From assembly GCA_963920705.1 (NCBI GenBank), contig OY987230.1, positions 10,813,320 to 10,877,319 of the forward strand: a stretch of DNA of 64,000 nucleotides. The letters run 5' to 3'. Position numbers and translations under genes: made by a program. The DNA is from Odiellus spinosus. Lineage: Eukaryota > Arthropoda > Arachnida > Opiliones > Phalangiidae. Below are positions 24,401-36,077 of this stretch, piece after piece (position 1 is the first letter of the stretch; each line of letters starts with the position of its first letter). Under the pieces are notes generated by a model. The model had not been told where the DNA came from, made no database searches, and worked only from the letters and a program-made list of their open reading frames with translations.

Positions 24401-27400
24401 CCTGATTGAGCGTAACAAATTCAGCATCAACAGCGACAATATCCAAGCATTCTTCATCAGGTTGAAGAGGGCAGAAGGATACAGGAACACGACCCCCGCA
24501 TGAATTTGCTAAACTGACATCTTCCAGGAAAACATCACTCGTGATTGGATTTTTAACTTTTTTGTAGAGAGAAAAAAAAAAAAAAAAAAAAACTTTATTA
24601 TTAAGTTTGCTTTCTGATTTAAGTTACTACTCTAAATTTGGCCTCCAGAGTATAAGCCCTTTATCAGTTAGCAATTAGATGGCATTGTATATTTTTTATA
24701 TAATTGTTTATAACTATAGGAGCGTGTACTCGAGCCACAGTAACCTTTAAAAAGCTGCTATTTAGGCGAATATTATAGGTTTATTAAACGCTGGCTATTT
24801 AGATCCAAACTTTGATTATTTTATCATTCACTGTAAAATCGAAATTAATTATGTTTGACCAATCCTTTAACAAATTTCATAATTTTTTTAATTGTGGATT
24901 TTTTTTTGATATCTTTCCCTTTAAAATAATACCTCATTCGGTTTGACTGTCTAGCACTCATTTGATTGATGACAAATATTCTTCAAGAGAATCACCATGC
25001 CAAAAAATTTATTTGATATTTTTCTGAACTGTTATTGGACTCGTTTTTGGTGTTTAAATTAATTTCTAAAGTTTGGTAAAGTTCGAATGTAAAAGTATGA
25101 AATCGTACCAATCACATGAACCCAACTGCTCCCACCCTCAACTGTACAAAATTCTCAATATATTCTGACAGCATCGCTCTCGCCATCTGGCTACGTTTTT
25201 AACAAACTTTATTGTGATAGTGCTGTAATGTTGCGTGGTTGATGCCAGTTGAAGGCTTAAATAATAATATGATTGGTCCGAATCATAATTGTATGTTATA
25301 GCGCTTACCGAAAAAAGTTAAAGGGAGAATGAAAGGCCAAAACAAGCTATTTTTAATCGATTAAGAATGCTAAAATAATGAGAAAAACAATAATATAACT
25401 CACCAAAAATATTTCGTTATTTTTATAATCAATTTCCAAAGTTCCGAAACTTACAGATGCTAAGCCTTGGCTGCCTAGCTCGGCGAACTAGGCTAGCACG
25501 GCCTGTATTTTTTTAAATATTCGCGGCTCTTGTCGCCAATCACGAGCAAGTACGCGTATTTTAAAAATACGCGTACTCGCTCGTGATTGGCAACTAGATC
25601 AGACGGGAATATTAAAAAAAATAGGGCTCGTGCTCGCCTAATTCGCCGAGTTAGGCAGCCAAGGCTTATCATCTGCAAGTTTCGAAACTTTGGAAATTGA
25701 TTATAAAATAAAGAAATATTTTTTGAGAGTTATATTATTGTTTTTCTCATTATTTTAGCATTCTTAATCGATTAAAAATAGGTTGTTTCGGCCTTTCATT
25801 CTCCCTTTAAGTCTGATCTGAAGGGTTCCTCAAAAACACTACAAAAGTCTTGGGGAAATCTTTAAGACATCCCAAACTCAATCTAATGATGGGGAGGCAA
25901 AAGTTTTACATCAGAGGGAAATTTATACCATTCATAATATTTATCCACCCCATCTAATAAATTCTAAATCAATTTTGACCATCAATATTTGACACTAGCA
26001 AACCCTAGATTCTCTCAAGGTAAAAAGTAATTGCCGTGAAGAAGTAAGTATACTTCTTTATATAAAACAAATAAAACTCATACCAACCTTCTAAAGAATG
26101 CCTTTTGTTCAAATCCCTCCGGCTATAGAAGAGTAAACATGGAAGTTTCCAGTCGAAATTTAAAAACACTGCTTCTTCCTAAGCAAAAACATAAACATAT
26201 ACATTACAACAACATGATGAATTAAAAATTCATGCTTTTACCTTAGATACTGGTACTATTGTAAAATCGTTGAAAAGATACCACTGGGTTACAGAACCCC
26301 CTAGATGATTAGTATGAGAAATTGGCCCAACTCGAACCAAAGCCACAATGTTGCACTCCTTATCAGGTGTCAATGGATCTTTCGCAACAACAACAACTGA
26401 TGTCAATTCATAATCAACTGGTCTTTCTTCAATCACTTCCTCTCTTTCGGAAGAATTGTGATCTTTTGATTCAACTGAGCCCTCAGTTTTCTTAATAAAC
26501 GAAAATTAACTTAGTTTTAAATATTAACTAGCTCCTTAAAGGGAGAATGCAACCCGAAAACAAGTGATGTTCTACCGATTTGCTTATCTAAATAGGTCAA
26601 ATCCTCTAATAAAAAAAACTTACGATACTAGGCTAAATATGGTCGCTTAACAGAGACCCGTTAATGACGAGATATCAATCTTCTCGTGGAGCCCTCATTA
26701 AATGTTAGTTAAACATTGATTTTTATAGCTTAATTAATATTCTCTTGGAAGATGAAAGTAGGATGTAATAGAAAATACAATAGTACAGAGAGTTTACTCC
26801 CATGATTGCCAATGTAAATTTACCAGCATGCATAGCGGCTAACTAAGGCTTTAGGCTTAAAGGGAAACCATGAGCTAAAAATGGAACAACATTTGAATTT
26901 ATTTCCAGAATCACCATGACAAAAAAAACGTATTCGAGAATTTTTTCACAATTAACGGACATGTTTTAGGTGTTTAAATTAATTTCTTAAGTTTGGTTAA
27001 GTTTGAATGTAAAAGTATGAAATCGTACCAATCACACAAACCCAACTGCTCCCACCCTCAACTGTACAAAATTCTCAATATATTCTGACAGCATCGCTCT
27101 CGCCATCTGGCTACGTTTTTAACAAACTTTATTGTGATAGTGCTGTAATGTTGCGTGGTTGATGCCAGTTGAAGGCTTAAATAATAATGTTAGTGCATTA
27201 CAAGCGCTGCTGAAGGCTGAACTAATGAATGGTTCGAATTTATACTACACTTACATTCAAATTTAACCCAACTTTACAAATTAATTTAAATCTAATTGTG
27301 AAAAAATTCTTAAACATATTCTTTGGCATTGTGATTTCAAAAAAAAAAAAAAAAAAAAAAAAAATTCTAAAGCTAATATATTTTTAGCTCATACAGGGTT

Positions 27401-29852
27401 GCCACAGATTTTTCATAAGAAAATTCCCCAACTTTTCCAGGTTTTCCCTGACCATCTACACTATTCTTCCCTGACCAATTTAAAGCTTTAAATTAGTAGT
27501 AATATGCAATTTCAAGTGTAAAACCTTTTTTATTTATCAATAACTCGCTTGAAGACTATATAAACCCCTTATTGTGTTGCATGGGAACTCCAAGGTTACT
27601 AGAGATTCGCGTGGGAGCTCTTCCTAGTGTGAATCACCTCTCCCCAAAAATAGGTGTTCTGTTAGACAGTATACTGTGAGAAAGTATTCTTAAAAAAACG
27701 TGCTTTTCCCATATAAAAGATTTTTACACATATTTATGGAAGCCTCCCTGGTCTAACATAATCCATACTATGAGATTCCACAATTTTATTTTTGGATAAT
27801 ATGAAAATTCCCTGACTTTTCCCTGACCTTTGGACAATTTTAAAATTCTCTGACATTTTAGATCAATTTTGAAATTCCCAGACTTTTCCAGATTTTCCAG
27901 GTCTGTGGCAACCCTAGAGATCGGGGTTTGGACAAGAAAATTTCTGATTATTTTATCTTTATTCATAACTTAAAATTTTTCGAGGAAAGTCTATGTTAAA
28001 TCCAATGTAATCGCGAATAATTTTCCGATTATTTTTTTATGAATAACTGATTAACTGATAATTGTGGATTATTTTGTCCAAACCCCGATCTCTAGTTCCC
28101 CTTTAAAGCCCAGGCTTTTAGTGCCACCTGGTAGATTAAGAAAAACCATGAGTTGTGCCTCGGAGAAATTTGTTTCCAATCACAGGATAGATGGCACTAC
28201 AATATATTAGGCTTGTGCAGTCAAGTGTATATTGGGTAAAGTACACTGCTGATCATGGTACACCCAGTTTCCCCTCTGGGATCACAAGCAATCTCCACTA
28301 AGATATTCCTCTTAATGTTTTAATTAGTGGATTAGGCCTAATTAAAGTAGACATGGAACCTGACAGGATTCGGGCCTTGTCAAATTATTCTTGCTTGGTG
28401 CGTGATCAATTTGAAAAGACCCGAATCAAGCCAGGTTGCATGTCTATTATCATTAAGGGATAAGGAAACTTTACAAAATAACTGATAAAAATATAGTTAC
28501 TATTGGATTGATGGTAGCGCCACTAAAAATATCAGACAGTGTTGTGGCTGATGTTTTAACTCGAACTTCCCCATTTTCTTCTAACTTTATTTGAAGCTCT
28601 AGTGGCAGCCATGATTGATTGTCTGACAATGGGGGAGTTTGGGAATAAGTAGGTAAGGGGCTGGACATTTGGCCTTTTTGTCTGGGATGAAGAAATCGGC
28701 AGTCTAGTCTCGTGCAAAGGTCTCCGTAACGACATGGCTTTCTGCTCAAGTTATTTCCTCCGGGTGAGCTGTATTCGGTTAATGTTCCAGAGATGAAGGA
28801 GCTGACTTTGGAGCCATTGGCCATCTGACAAAACGAAAGGGTTTTCAGATTTTTTTTTTTTTTTTTTTTTTTTATATTTTTAATTATTATTATAAGAAGT
28901 TTGTACTTTTATCTGAGATTCCCAAAATTTCAAATCCTGTTGGTTATCCAAACCAGAGTTCACAATTAAGACATCTGGCAAAGATTTTAGTCTTTTGGTT
29001 TGAACCATAGTTTGATATTTTTCGCAATAATCACACCAAGCTGGCATAGTTAATTCCACACTTAAACTACTCTCCAATAAGTTTGCGAATGTAACCTGAA
29101 TTGGCGGTTTACCTACACGAGTAATTAAGTTCTACATTTTAGAATTGAAAGTTGGCTTAAATATCTGTAACATTCACATGGTACATGATATTGTCACTAA
29201 AATAGCGAAACCGAGTAAAAACACAAACCTGCGTATTGATCAGGATATACTAAGGAACAAAGAAGCGTCAAAGACTCGTTTTCTTTTTTGTGCTTGCATT
29301 TACAAACATTTTTCGTAGTAATTTTGGCTCCAAAAATATTAGTGATGGGAGAAATCATTTCTCTACTGTCCGAACTCTTTCCCGGAAATCTTTTTTCAGA
29401 TATTTCAAAACTATTCGTTAAGTCATTGCTTTGCGAAACTGGTTCAGTTGTTTCCTAAAGCCAATTTTATAACTTGTAAAATAATTTTGTAACGCGATAT
29501 AACTGAAAGTTTACCATTAAAATTTGTTGCAAAATGAAGCGTATCCAACTCTGAACAAGTAGGGGAAAATTGACTTTCTTGCGCGCTTCATTTGATTCTG
29601 GCAGAATCAAGCCAAGAGCTGAGGCTTCAGGGATTGTTCTAAAAGCTCTAAGAAAATTGCTAGCCTGGCAAGGCATTCCTTGAGAAGTATCCATCATATG
29701 GAAAAGGAAACCCAGTTCGCAGGCCAGGCAAAATTCTCGATGACAAATGTGACTAACATAATAGATAAGAAAGTTTAAGCCTAATTACATATTATTAATG
29801 TTGAATTTTCTAAAATTAGAATCCATGGTAAATTAATTTATTTAATATATAT

Positions 29853-29940
<88 letters not shown>

Positions 29941-30674
29941 GAAGAAATCAGCGTTGCCAGATCAAAAGTCTAAAATTATAGTACCTGGTTCCAAAAATTA
30001 TCGATTTTTCTAGAAAATTATAGTACGCTATATTTTTGGCGCGAATTTTCAATTCAAATGCAAATATATATGACGTCGCCCACGAAAATGTTATTTTGTT
30101 ATGAACAAACTCTTGAGCAGCCTAAACTTCATTGGTAGTGGCACGCGGGGAACCTAGCGCCAGTTAAAACACAACTTATATCCCTATTGCCAAGGCAACT
30201 CGGAGCTCTCGGGCTAGCCTATCACACGCTTTGCTTCTACGGAAATACAAAAGCAGTAGGCTGTGGATCCCTAAGAGCAGAGTAATACTAAGAGTGGGCC
30301 ATGTGACGAAGTACAAAGTTGACTAAAATTAAAGTTTTCGATATAAAATCTACCATTTAAAAATTATAGCACAATTATCGGAAAAATGCACAAATTATCG
30401 CAAAAAGCGTACTATATAGTACGCCGTTGAAATTATAGTACGCCCAGAAATTTTTCTTGAAATTATCGAAATGTACTATAATTATAGTACGTCTGGCAAC
30501 GCTGGAAGAAATGTAATAGATGGAGTCAAGTTTTTATTTTTAAAAAAGCTTTCAGTCTCGTAACGCCTTCACTGAATAAGGCCTTACGAGGCCACAAGCT
30601 TTCTCGCCATGATTACAGTTTTTTAAAAATAAAAACTGAACTTCATCTACTACATGCGTTTCTTCCTCTTATAG

Positions 30675-30705
<31 letters not shown>

Positions 30706-33644
30706 AAATTACATATGGTTGAATACTTAAATTTCTAAATCCTTAATTTGTTGAGCACTCAATTTTTAAGCTATAAACTCTCTAGTAATTAATTTATAAT
30801 TCTATAGCTATGTTTTCTAACAGTTTTGAATCTCAAAACCTCAAAATTTTAGTTTGAACTTTCCAAATGAATAAAAAGTTTAAAAACGGTTTCAAAATCT
30901 TTAGTGTGAGTACTCTTAATCAATAAACATATTGAGTATTCTCAATCAATAAATGTATTGAGTGCTCTCAATCAAAAACTTACGAAACTGTAGCTAATCT
31001 TTTAACCATTTTTTTTTAAGATTTACTATTCGATTCTGTTTGAAAATTCATTAAAGTACACATGCAACCTCTTTCTTGAAAAGGAAATTAATGTGTTTGG
31101 CGCGAGATAAATTTGACAAGGCTCGAGTAAGGTTGCATGTGTACTTTAAGGCTTAAAAAAATATGTCAGACTTAAGTACTTTTTTCAATCAGACAGCCCC
31201 AAAAGATCTTTCTCATTGCCAAGCCTTAGTCAAGGGATATTCAAACTTGTTGAATTGCCAGTGTATACTTCTATTTTTTCTAGCTAGAGGTCAGTGGTAG
31301 GAACAATTTAATAGGCCTAGACCCAACCCAGAGACAAGTGGTGGGCTTTAAGAAAACCTACCAAGAAGAGCTGTAGACGTGGTAGTGACAAAATTTCCAC
31401 TGTTCCTAGTTAAAACTAGGGGGCATCCCTGAATCAAAAGGGACCTAAATGGGGCAGTAAACTAAATGAGCTGAACAAGAGATTTTGGGAAGGTAACATG
31501 TGCACGATGAGGGGCACAGAGGTTCAACGAAAGTAAAGAGATTTTGTTTCCATAACAATCCCTCTGAAAAAGTATAATAAAAGGACTACAAACCTTTCAA
31601 GAGCACACCTCAAAGGCTCAATAAAATATAAAACTTGGATGAGATTGTTGCAATAGCAATTAGGCAAGTTAGCTTCGAGTCCAGCGAAGCAAGTATTGTT
31701 GTAGAGGTTAAAGTCAAATTCTTCTATTCCCATTCGCGAATATTTGGCTTCAATTCTCAAGTAGCGTGTTGGCACTAAATCTGGAGAATCTGCATTTTTA
31801 TGCGTTTCTTGCGGTTGCTGGCGATTTCCCTTTTTATCCAAACTATAAGCAACTTGATTTCGTCTCCCAATACCGGGATTAGGTGCGTAACCTATTTTTC
31901 CAACCATCCTCATGGTTTGTAAAATTGGATCAATTATTGGTGGTGGTCTAAAATAAAGAATTCAATTTATAAAGGGTATATCATTTTATTTTGACTGAAT
32001 CTTATATTTAGTGATATTTACCTATAGATAACTCGACATAGTTCCATTGGCCAATCAGATAGTCTTTTCCCCTCTGGGCAGTACGGAGTCGGGATGGAAG
32101 AGAGTGGTGTTAATTCATCCGTAATATCTATGTTGGTGACGTGTTCTACAGGATCAGCAAATTGAGTAGATTGACTATATGAATTGAATGAAATTTCGTC
32201 GCTGGCACCAAATAGATGCAAATAACAAGACGAATCTCCAAAAGCTAATGCCTGACAAGAAGAAGATGGAGCGAAAGAAAGGATAGCGCCTCCACCTGGT
32301 TCAACTGTATGGATAAATGGTGTTAAGGCGGTAGATGTGACATCGGTGTCCAACAATTGGAATTGTCCAGTCTTAAATAAAAGATTAAATCCAAACACAT
32401 TAGTAAAAATTTCAATGGTTATTGTACTAGTCATTTCCGATCAAATTTAAACTTGTAAGAAATTACTCACTTGCGACACAACGCAAAGGCGTGAGGAAAA
32501 TGCTGGTAGGAATCGTACTCTAAATGGTGGAAAAATAACTTGAATCGGAGGCATAGCTTTCATTACACGAAGATCATGAACCATTAGAAAACGGTCAACT
32601 GATAATGATCCATGCCTAGAATAAATATTAGATCATTGCAAAATGATACTTAAAATTTTTAAGTAACAAATATCAATTCAAAATAAGGTCTGAATTAACC
32701 TATTTGAAAAGCCACACGTAACTAGTAGATTCCCTCTAACATCAAAGTCAGACAACACTGCAGAGTGTGTATCAATTGTTGACACAACATTCAATGAGGC
32801 TGGATCCCGAAGAGAAATCTTGGAAGGCAAAAATTTAAAATTAGCTAATTTAGCTGTTTAATTTTTAAATTAAGGAAAATATTACCTTTCCAGTAATCTC
32901 TCCCGAACAAACAAATCGAGGATGAGATCTTAAGTGAGTATAACCATCCTCAGCTTGATCTATATTTCTTATCAACTCGCCACCTTGCGCCAAATCTAAC
33001 TCCATTAAATTTTGACCTCCAACTAACAAACGATTGCTTGGAAGGGGTAACATACATTGGGTATCTTGCATTTCGTCAAAGCTGAAGTTTTAAATTAACC
33101 ACTGATAATGAAATATTTATAGACATATTGAAAAAATTCTCACTTTAAATTGAAAATTTGTAGCCCTCTTCTTTGATACAGCCTAAGGCATCCACTGGTT
33201 AACGCGAGAACTCCATGATCAATCGATTCCAATTGCTTTATTTCGTGATTGAGACTGACACGAAACGAGGTGTATTTTTGAAGAGCCGAGGAATAATATG
33301 ATGTCACATGTCCCTATTTCAAATTGGAATTCCCGTTTGTTAGGTTAGTCAAAAAATTATTTAGTTATGGTGTTAGTAAAAGAAACCAATGCGGTTTTAA
33401 AAAAAAAAAAAAAAATGGGGAAATGTTAAGGTTGTGGTATATAACTCCCACTTACTCCTTGACTTCCCATCCATAAGAGCTCTTCTTTTGTATCAAAAGT
33501 AAGTGCCACACCACAGTGCCCGTCGCTAATCAAACTTTGATGATGAACGTATTCCTGGCCAGGGGCTCGAACGTGATGAGTCTGCCCATCATAGGGCTGC
33601 TCGTAATGATGATTACCGTAACTATCTACGCACCCGTATTCCAT
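21487..33644 (-). CDS. PAN2: PAN2, catalytic subunit of the PAN2-PAN3 poly(A) deadenylase, about 18 exons
   Basis: PAN2 shortens mRNA poly(A) tails as a DEDDh 3'-5' exonuclease. Exons (5'->3', approximate): 33644-33431, 33313-33144, 33081-32886, 32818-32701, 32615-32471, 32371-32022, 31947-31594, 29752-29515, 29454-29229, 29112-28907, 28824-28501, 26490-26242, 26178-26088, 24556-24402, 23200-23063, 22998-22813, 22743-22650 and 21662-21487. The N-terminal WD40 part includes [18 protein letters not shown]. The pseudo-USP domain has [15 protein letters not shown] and [17 protein letters not shown]. The exonuclease residues are intact: [12 protein letters not shown] (D and E), [12 protein letters not shown] (D), [13 protein letters not shown] (H and D). 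The protein ends KVPSIDEE, shorter than human PAN2. Between the pseudo-USP and exonuclease parts lies a CCCH finger (exon 28824-28501). Several introns are filled with mobile-element remnants. Confidence 0.95.
24988..25269. repeat. Dispersed repeat copy A (partial fold-back element)
   Basis: About 280 bp starting GAGAATCACCATGCCAAAA, near-identical over its last ~175 bp to 27016-27189 in another PAN2 intron. This copy lacks the inverted right arm seen in copy B, so it is a truncated member. Confidence 0.8.
25318..25810. mobile_element. 493-bp near-perfect palindromic MITE bounded by TTAA
   Basis: Starts TTAAAGGGAGAATGAAAGGCC and ends with the reverse complement GGCCTTTCATTCTCCCTTTAA. The two ~245-bp arms are near-identical inverted copies meeting at ACGCGTATTTTAAAAATACGCGT (about 25553-25575). 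TTAA at both ends is the target preferred by piggyBac-type elements. Similar termini (TTAAAGGGAGAATGCA) occur at about 11168, 21906 and 26536, so this is a dispersed family. It lies in a PAN2 intron. No transposase frame is present. Confidence 0.85.
26908..27338. mobile_element. Fold-back MITE (copy B)
   Basis: The left end GAATCACCATGACAAAAAA and right end TTCTTTGGCATTGTGATTTC are imperfect inverted repeats. The arms extend inward for over 100 bp (GTTTAAATTAATTTCTTAAG against CAAATTAATTTAAATC). The central ~175 bp matches 25096-25269. It is non-coding and lies in a PAN2 intron. Confidence 0.75.
27339..27364. repeat. Poly(A) tract
   Basis: A run of about 24 A next to the right end of the fold-back element. 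Similar homopolymer runs occur at about 24570, 28852 (T) and 36050, and are candidate spots for assembly length errors. Confidence 0.7.
27395..28094. mobile_element. MITE with AGGGTTGCCACAGA termini, interrupted by a nested element
   Basis: The left terminus AGGGTTGCCACAGA at 27395 is mirrored by TCTGTGGCAACCCT at about 27902-27915. The interior contains diverged inverted copies of CCCTGACCATCTAC / TTTTCCCTGACCTTTGG. The right end has been opened by a TA-flanked MITE. A minus-strand ORF at 27724-27966 lies in it and is not a gene. Confidence 0.7.
27917..28092. mobile_element. Nested Tc1/mariner-type MITE with TA duplication
   Basis: A 176-bp element with perfect 19-bp inverted ends, GAGATCGGGGTTTGGACAA at the left and its reverse complement at the right, flanked by TA on both sides (27915-27916 and 28093-28094). 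It lies at the right end of the surrounding AGGGTTGCC element, so it is younger than its host. Confidence 0.82.
28342..28456. mobile_element. TTAA-flanked fold-back MITE
   Basis: Left TTAAAGTAGACATGGAACCTG and right CAGGTTGCATGTCTATTATCATTAA face each other over 115 bp. It is the same family as 31051-31149 and the large fold-back at 38155-38653. It lies in a PAN2 intron. Confidence 0.7.
29857..29936. repeat. (TA)n microsatellite
   Basis: About 80 bp of nearly pure TA dinucleotide within a PAN2 intron, directly left of the hAT-type MITE. It can extrude a cruciform and its length is probably variable. Confidence 0.9.
29932..30674. mobile_element. Fold-back element that received the hAT MITE
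   Basis: TATAAAAGGAAGAAAT at the left matches inverted GTTTCTTCCTCTTATA at the right, and GAGTCAAGTTTTTATTTTTAAAA (about 30525) mirrors TTTTAAAAATAAAAACTGAAC (about 30622). The hAT MITE interrupts the left arm of this ~185-bp palindrome. Confidence 0.65.
29949..30504. mobile_element. hAT-type MITE with intact 8-bp target duplication
   Basis: A 556-bp element with ends CAGCGTTGCCAGA and TCTGGCAACGCTG, flanked by the exact 8-bp direct repeat GAAGAAAT (29941-29948 and 30505-30512). The CAG...CTG ends and 8-bp duplication are hallmarks of the hAT superfamily. The interior has repeated AATTATAGTAC motifs and no transposase frame. It lies in the 1.8-kb PAN2 intron before the pseudo-USP exon. Confidence 0.88.
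31051..31149. mobile_element. 99-bp TTAA-bounded MITE
   Basis: TTAAAGTACACATGCAACCT and its perfect 20-bp reverse complement AGGTTGCATGTGTACTTTAA bound 59 bp of non-coding sequence. It is the short form of the TTAAAGTA(G/C)ACATG family. Confidence 0.8.
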
Positions 33645-33875
33645 ATTGGTAGCAAAACGAAGCTAAACTCTAATCTCAATGAAAATCATAAATCTACGGG
33701 TATTTTCCGAACAGTGAACAGTTTCAGCAGTCTGCCATTTAGCTGTCATGTCAAGAAATCAAAAAACTCACCCATGTCAACTGACAGTCAGTGACAGGAT
33801 AAACTAAAGTAGTGAGACTAATGACTCACTAGTATGCTAGTATAAGTATAGTAGTACTGTAGTAGACGGTCCTAC

Positions 33876-34543
33876 CATGGATGTATAAAGAACTAGCGTT
33901 CATGGATATATCACTCTGAGAAAAACACGGACACGTTTTTCGTGTACTGCTGGCGCCACCTATTAATAGTATTTTTCATTAGAGCCAGGGTGGGCAAACG
34001 TCACTTCCTTTTTTTTTGGTGAAATCTGGGGGGGGCTAGGGTAGCACTTTTGCGCCTGCGCGCTCGTGGGAAATTTTAAACGGTGTCTCCAGTTTATCTG
34101 GGACAATTCAAACGATTTTTATGGTCTGTTTTTGTGTCTTCTTCTGTTCTTATTCCCCCCCATTATGATCCGACTTGGTATTGGTACTTATATTTTAAAT
34201 AAATTCATTTTCACCATTTAACTCTGTTTAAAATCCATTTAACAACATTCAAACAAAGGAGGAGAAAAAAAAACAAATTCCAACGGTTGGCGCATAATCC
34301 CGTGAACAAGTCATAATTTGAGCAGACGACAACTATTTGAATTTTAAAATAGTTGGTGGCTCCCCCTGTTTTTTTTTATCGATGTCGGACAAAACGCCCT
34401 ACTTCCGGCAAGTTCTATATTGGAAAAGGGGGAAAAAGGCTATCTTGCCCCCGCGCTTCTAACCAAAATCACCTCCTACAGAAATTGCCTTACCGAAGGT
34501 ACGAGTGATATATCCATGAACGCTAGTTCTTTATACATCCATG
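33876..34543. mobile_element. 668-bp non-autonomous TIR element
   Basis: Perfect 41-bp terminal inverted repeats at 33876-33916 and 34503-34543, starting CATGGATGTATAAAGAAC. The interior is non-coding with short G, T and A runs. I could not see a convincing target duplication, so the superfamily is uncertain. Perfect ends imply recent activity or gene conversion. Confidence 0.85.
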
Positions 34544-34765
34544 CCTAGACTATGTCAAACACTAAGCCTTTGTGATTTAAAAAAATCTAATCTAGTCACC
34601 GGTCACCCAATTGATCATAATCAACAAATGTGCAGCTTATAAACATCTTCAAATATATTCTAATTAGACATAAAACATGATTAAAATAAACATAAACACA
34701 AATTTAGGCTTCCTAGCCTTGATAAGACACACTTAACATTTCTCGGACTGACCAGTCACCAGTGA

Positions 34766-34866
34766 CATAGAGACTTTTAATATAGGGGAGTAGAAACTCC
34801 TGCCTTTGGCAAGGCAAAACGAGATGTAGCTCCCCAAGCAACCTTTGCCAGTTAAAAGTCTCTATG
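34766..34866. repeat. 101-bp fold-back
   Basis: CATAGAGACTTTTAA and its exact reverse complement TTAAAAGTCTCTATG flank a 71-bp core that also contains CTTTGGCAAGG / CCTTTGCCAG-type half sites. It is non-coding. Confidence 0.65.
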
Positions 34867-35669
34867 CCAGTGATGATTCATCATGGTACTACCCTAATAG
34901 ACGAGGGCTTTGTTCTGGAGGCAACTTTGAAAACTGCAATCCCACGTGTTTCACTGGAAATTTTACGTTTTTTGTTTTTCCTTTCCTTGTAACTTTTTTT
35001 TTTTTTTTTTTACTTTTTTTTTTAACAATTAGGATCTCAAGAAAAAATTTTTTTTTTTTGAAACTGTTTTTGGGTTTAATTAGCTAGTACACTTCAGTAT
35101 GTATGTCCCTGAACTGGTTCCAGTATGTTTTGCTTATTAAACCAAAACGTTGTGCACCTAGGGAACTATGCATGACCTTCTTTAGCAGACATTGTTTTGT
35201 TCCATAATTTAATCAAACCAAGACGATATTGAGGAATGTAAGAATCATAGGGAGTGGTGACAGTAAGACGCTTCTGATGGCCGAGTCCCATTTAGTGTTG
35301 GCATACCTTCGCTCATTCACTCCATTGATGGATGAAAACCATATTATACTCTCTACTCTACTTATATGGATGGCTACTTTCTACAAAAAGCTATGGTCTT
35401 TAGTATGGATCAGGTGGCCATTCTGGGGTAGTAGGCTCCTAGGATGCATACCCAAACCTCAGCTATGACATACAAAAACCTGAACATTTACTAAATTACA
35501 TATTTCTCAAGTGTGAAATCGTTTTATTGTTATTTGTTACTGAAATGGTTACAACTTCCAAACTTGAAAACATAATAATTTACAATATGAAGTACATTTG
35601 TAGTAATGACAATTTAAAATTATGATACTGGAATTTAATGAAAAAAGTTTGAATGGTAGTGCCAAGACT

Positions 35670-36046
35670 TCACAAAAGCTTCTTTCTTATTATTTCATAG
35701 ACCATACGTCTTCGAAAGTATGGCATGTTTCTCTGGAAAAAAAGGAATGGATGATATCAAATTGAAATGATAATACAGTAAAACATAATATTAACAAATT
35801 CCAGGAAAAAAAACTTTAGTTTTATAAGCGATATATTTTGTTATAAAGGGTTTCGTTATCACTAGGTTTTACTATATTAAAATTTTAATATACAAATAAA
35901 ATCAATAAATACTTGTGTAAATGTGATTTTTGCGTTCCTTGTGATGTACTCTGCATATTTACAGGTGAACATTCCACAATCGCTGCCATTCATTTGTTGC
36001 GGAATATTCTATGTAAAAAAAGTCGTACTAACAATTTAAAAGATGC

Positions 36047-36077
<31 letters not shown>

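Larger units (their letters stand above)
33645..35669. other. Spacer between PAN2 start and SENP1 stop
   Basis: 2 kb upstream of PAN2 and downstream of SENP1. It contains a 668-bp TIR element, a 101-bp fold-back at 34766-34866 and poly(T) tracts near 34990-35060. Small plus-strand frames (33516-33794, 34845-35087, 35229-35468) show no recognisable motif. The PAN2 promoter presumably lies within the first few hundred bases. Confidence 0.5.

Noticed and set aside
33516-33794. Plus-strand frame overlapping the PAN2 5' end
   Set aside because: It is the shadow of PAN2 exon 1 on the opposite strand plus spacer; no motif.
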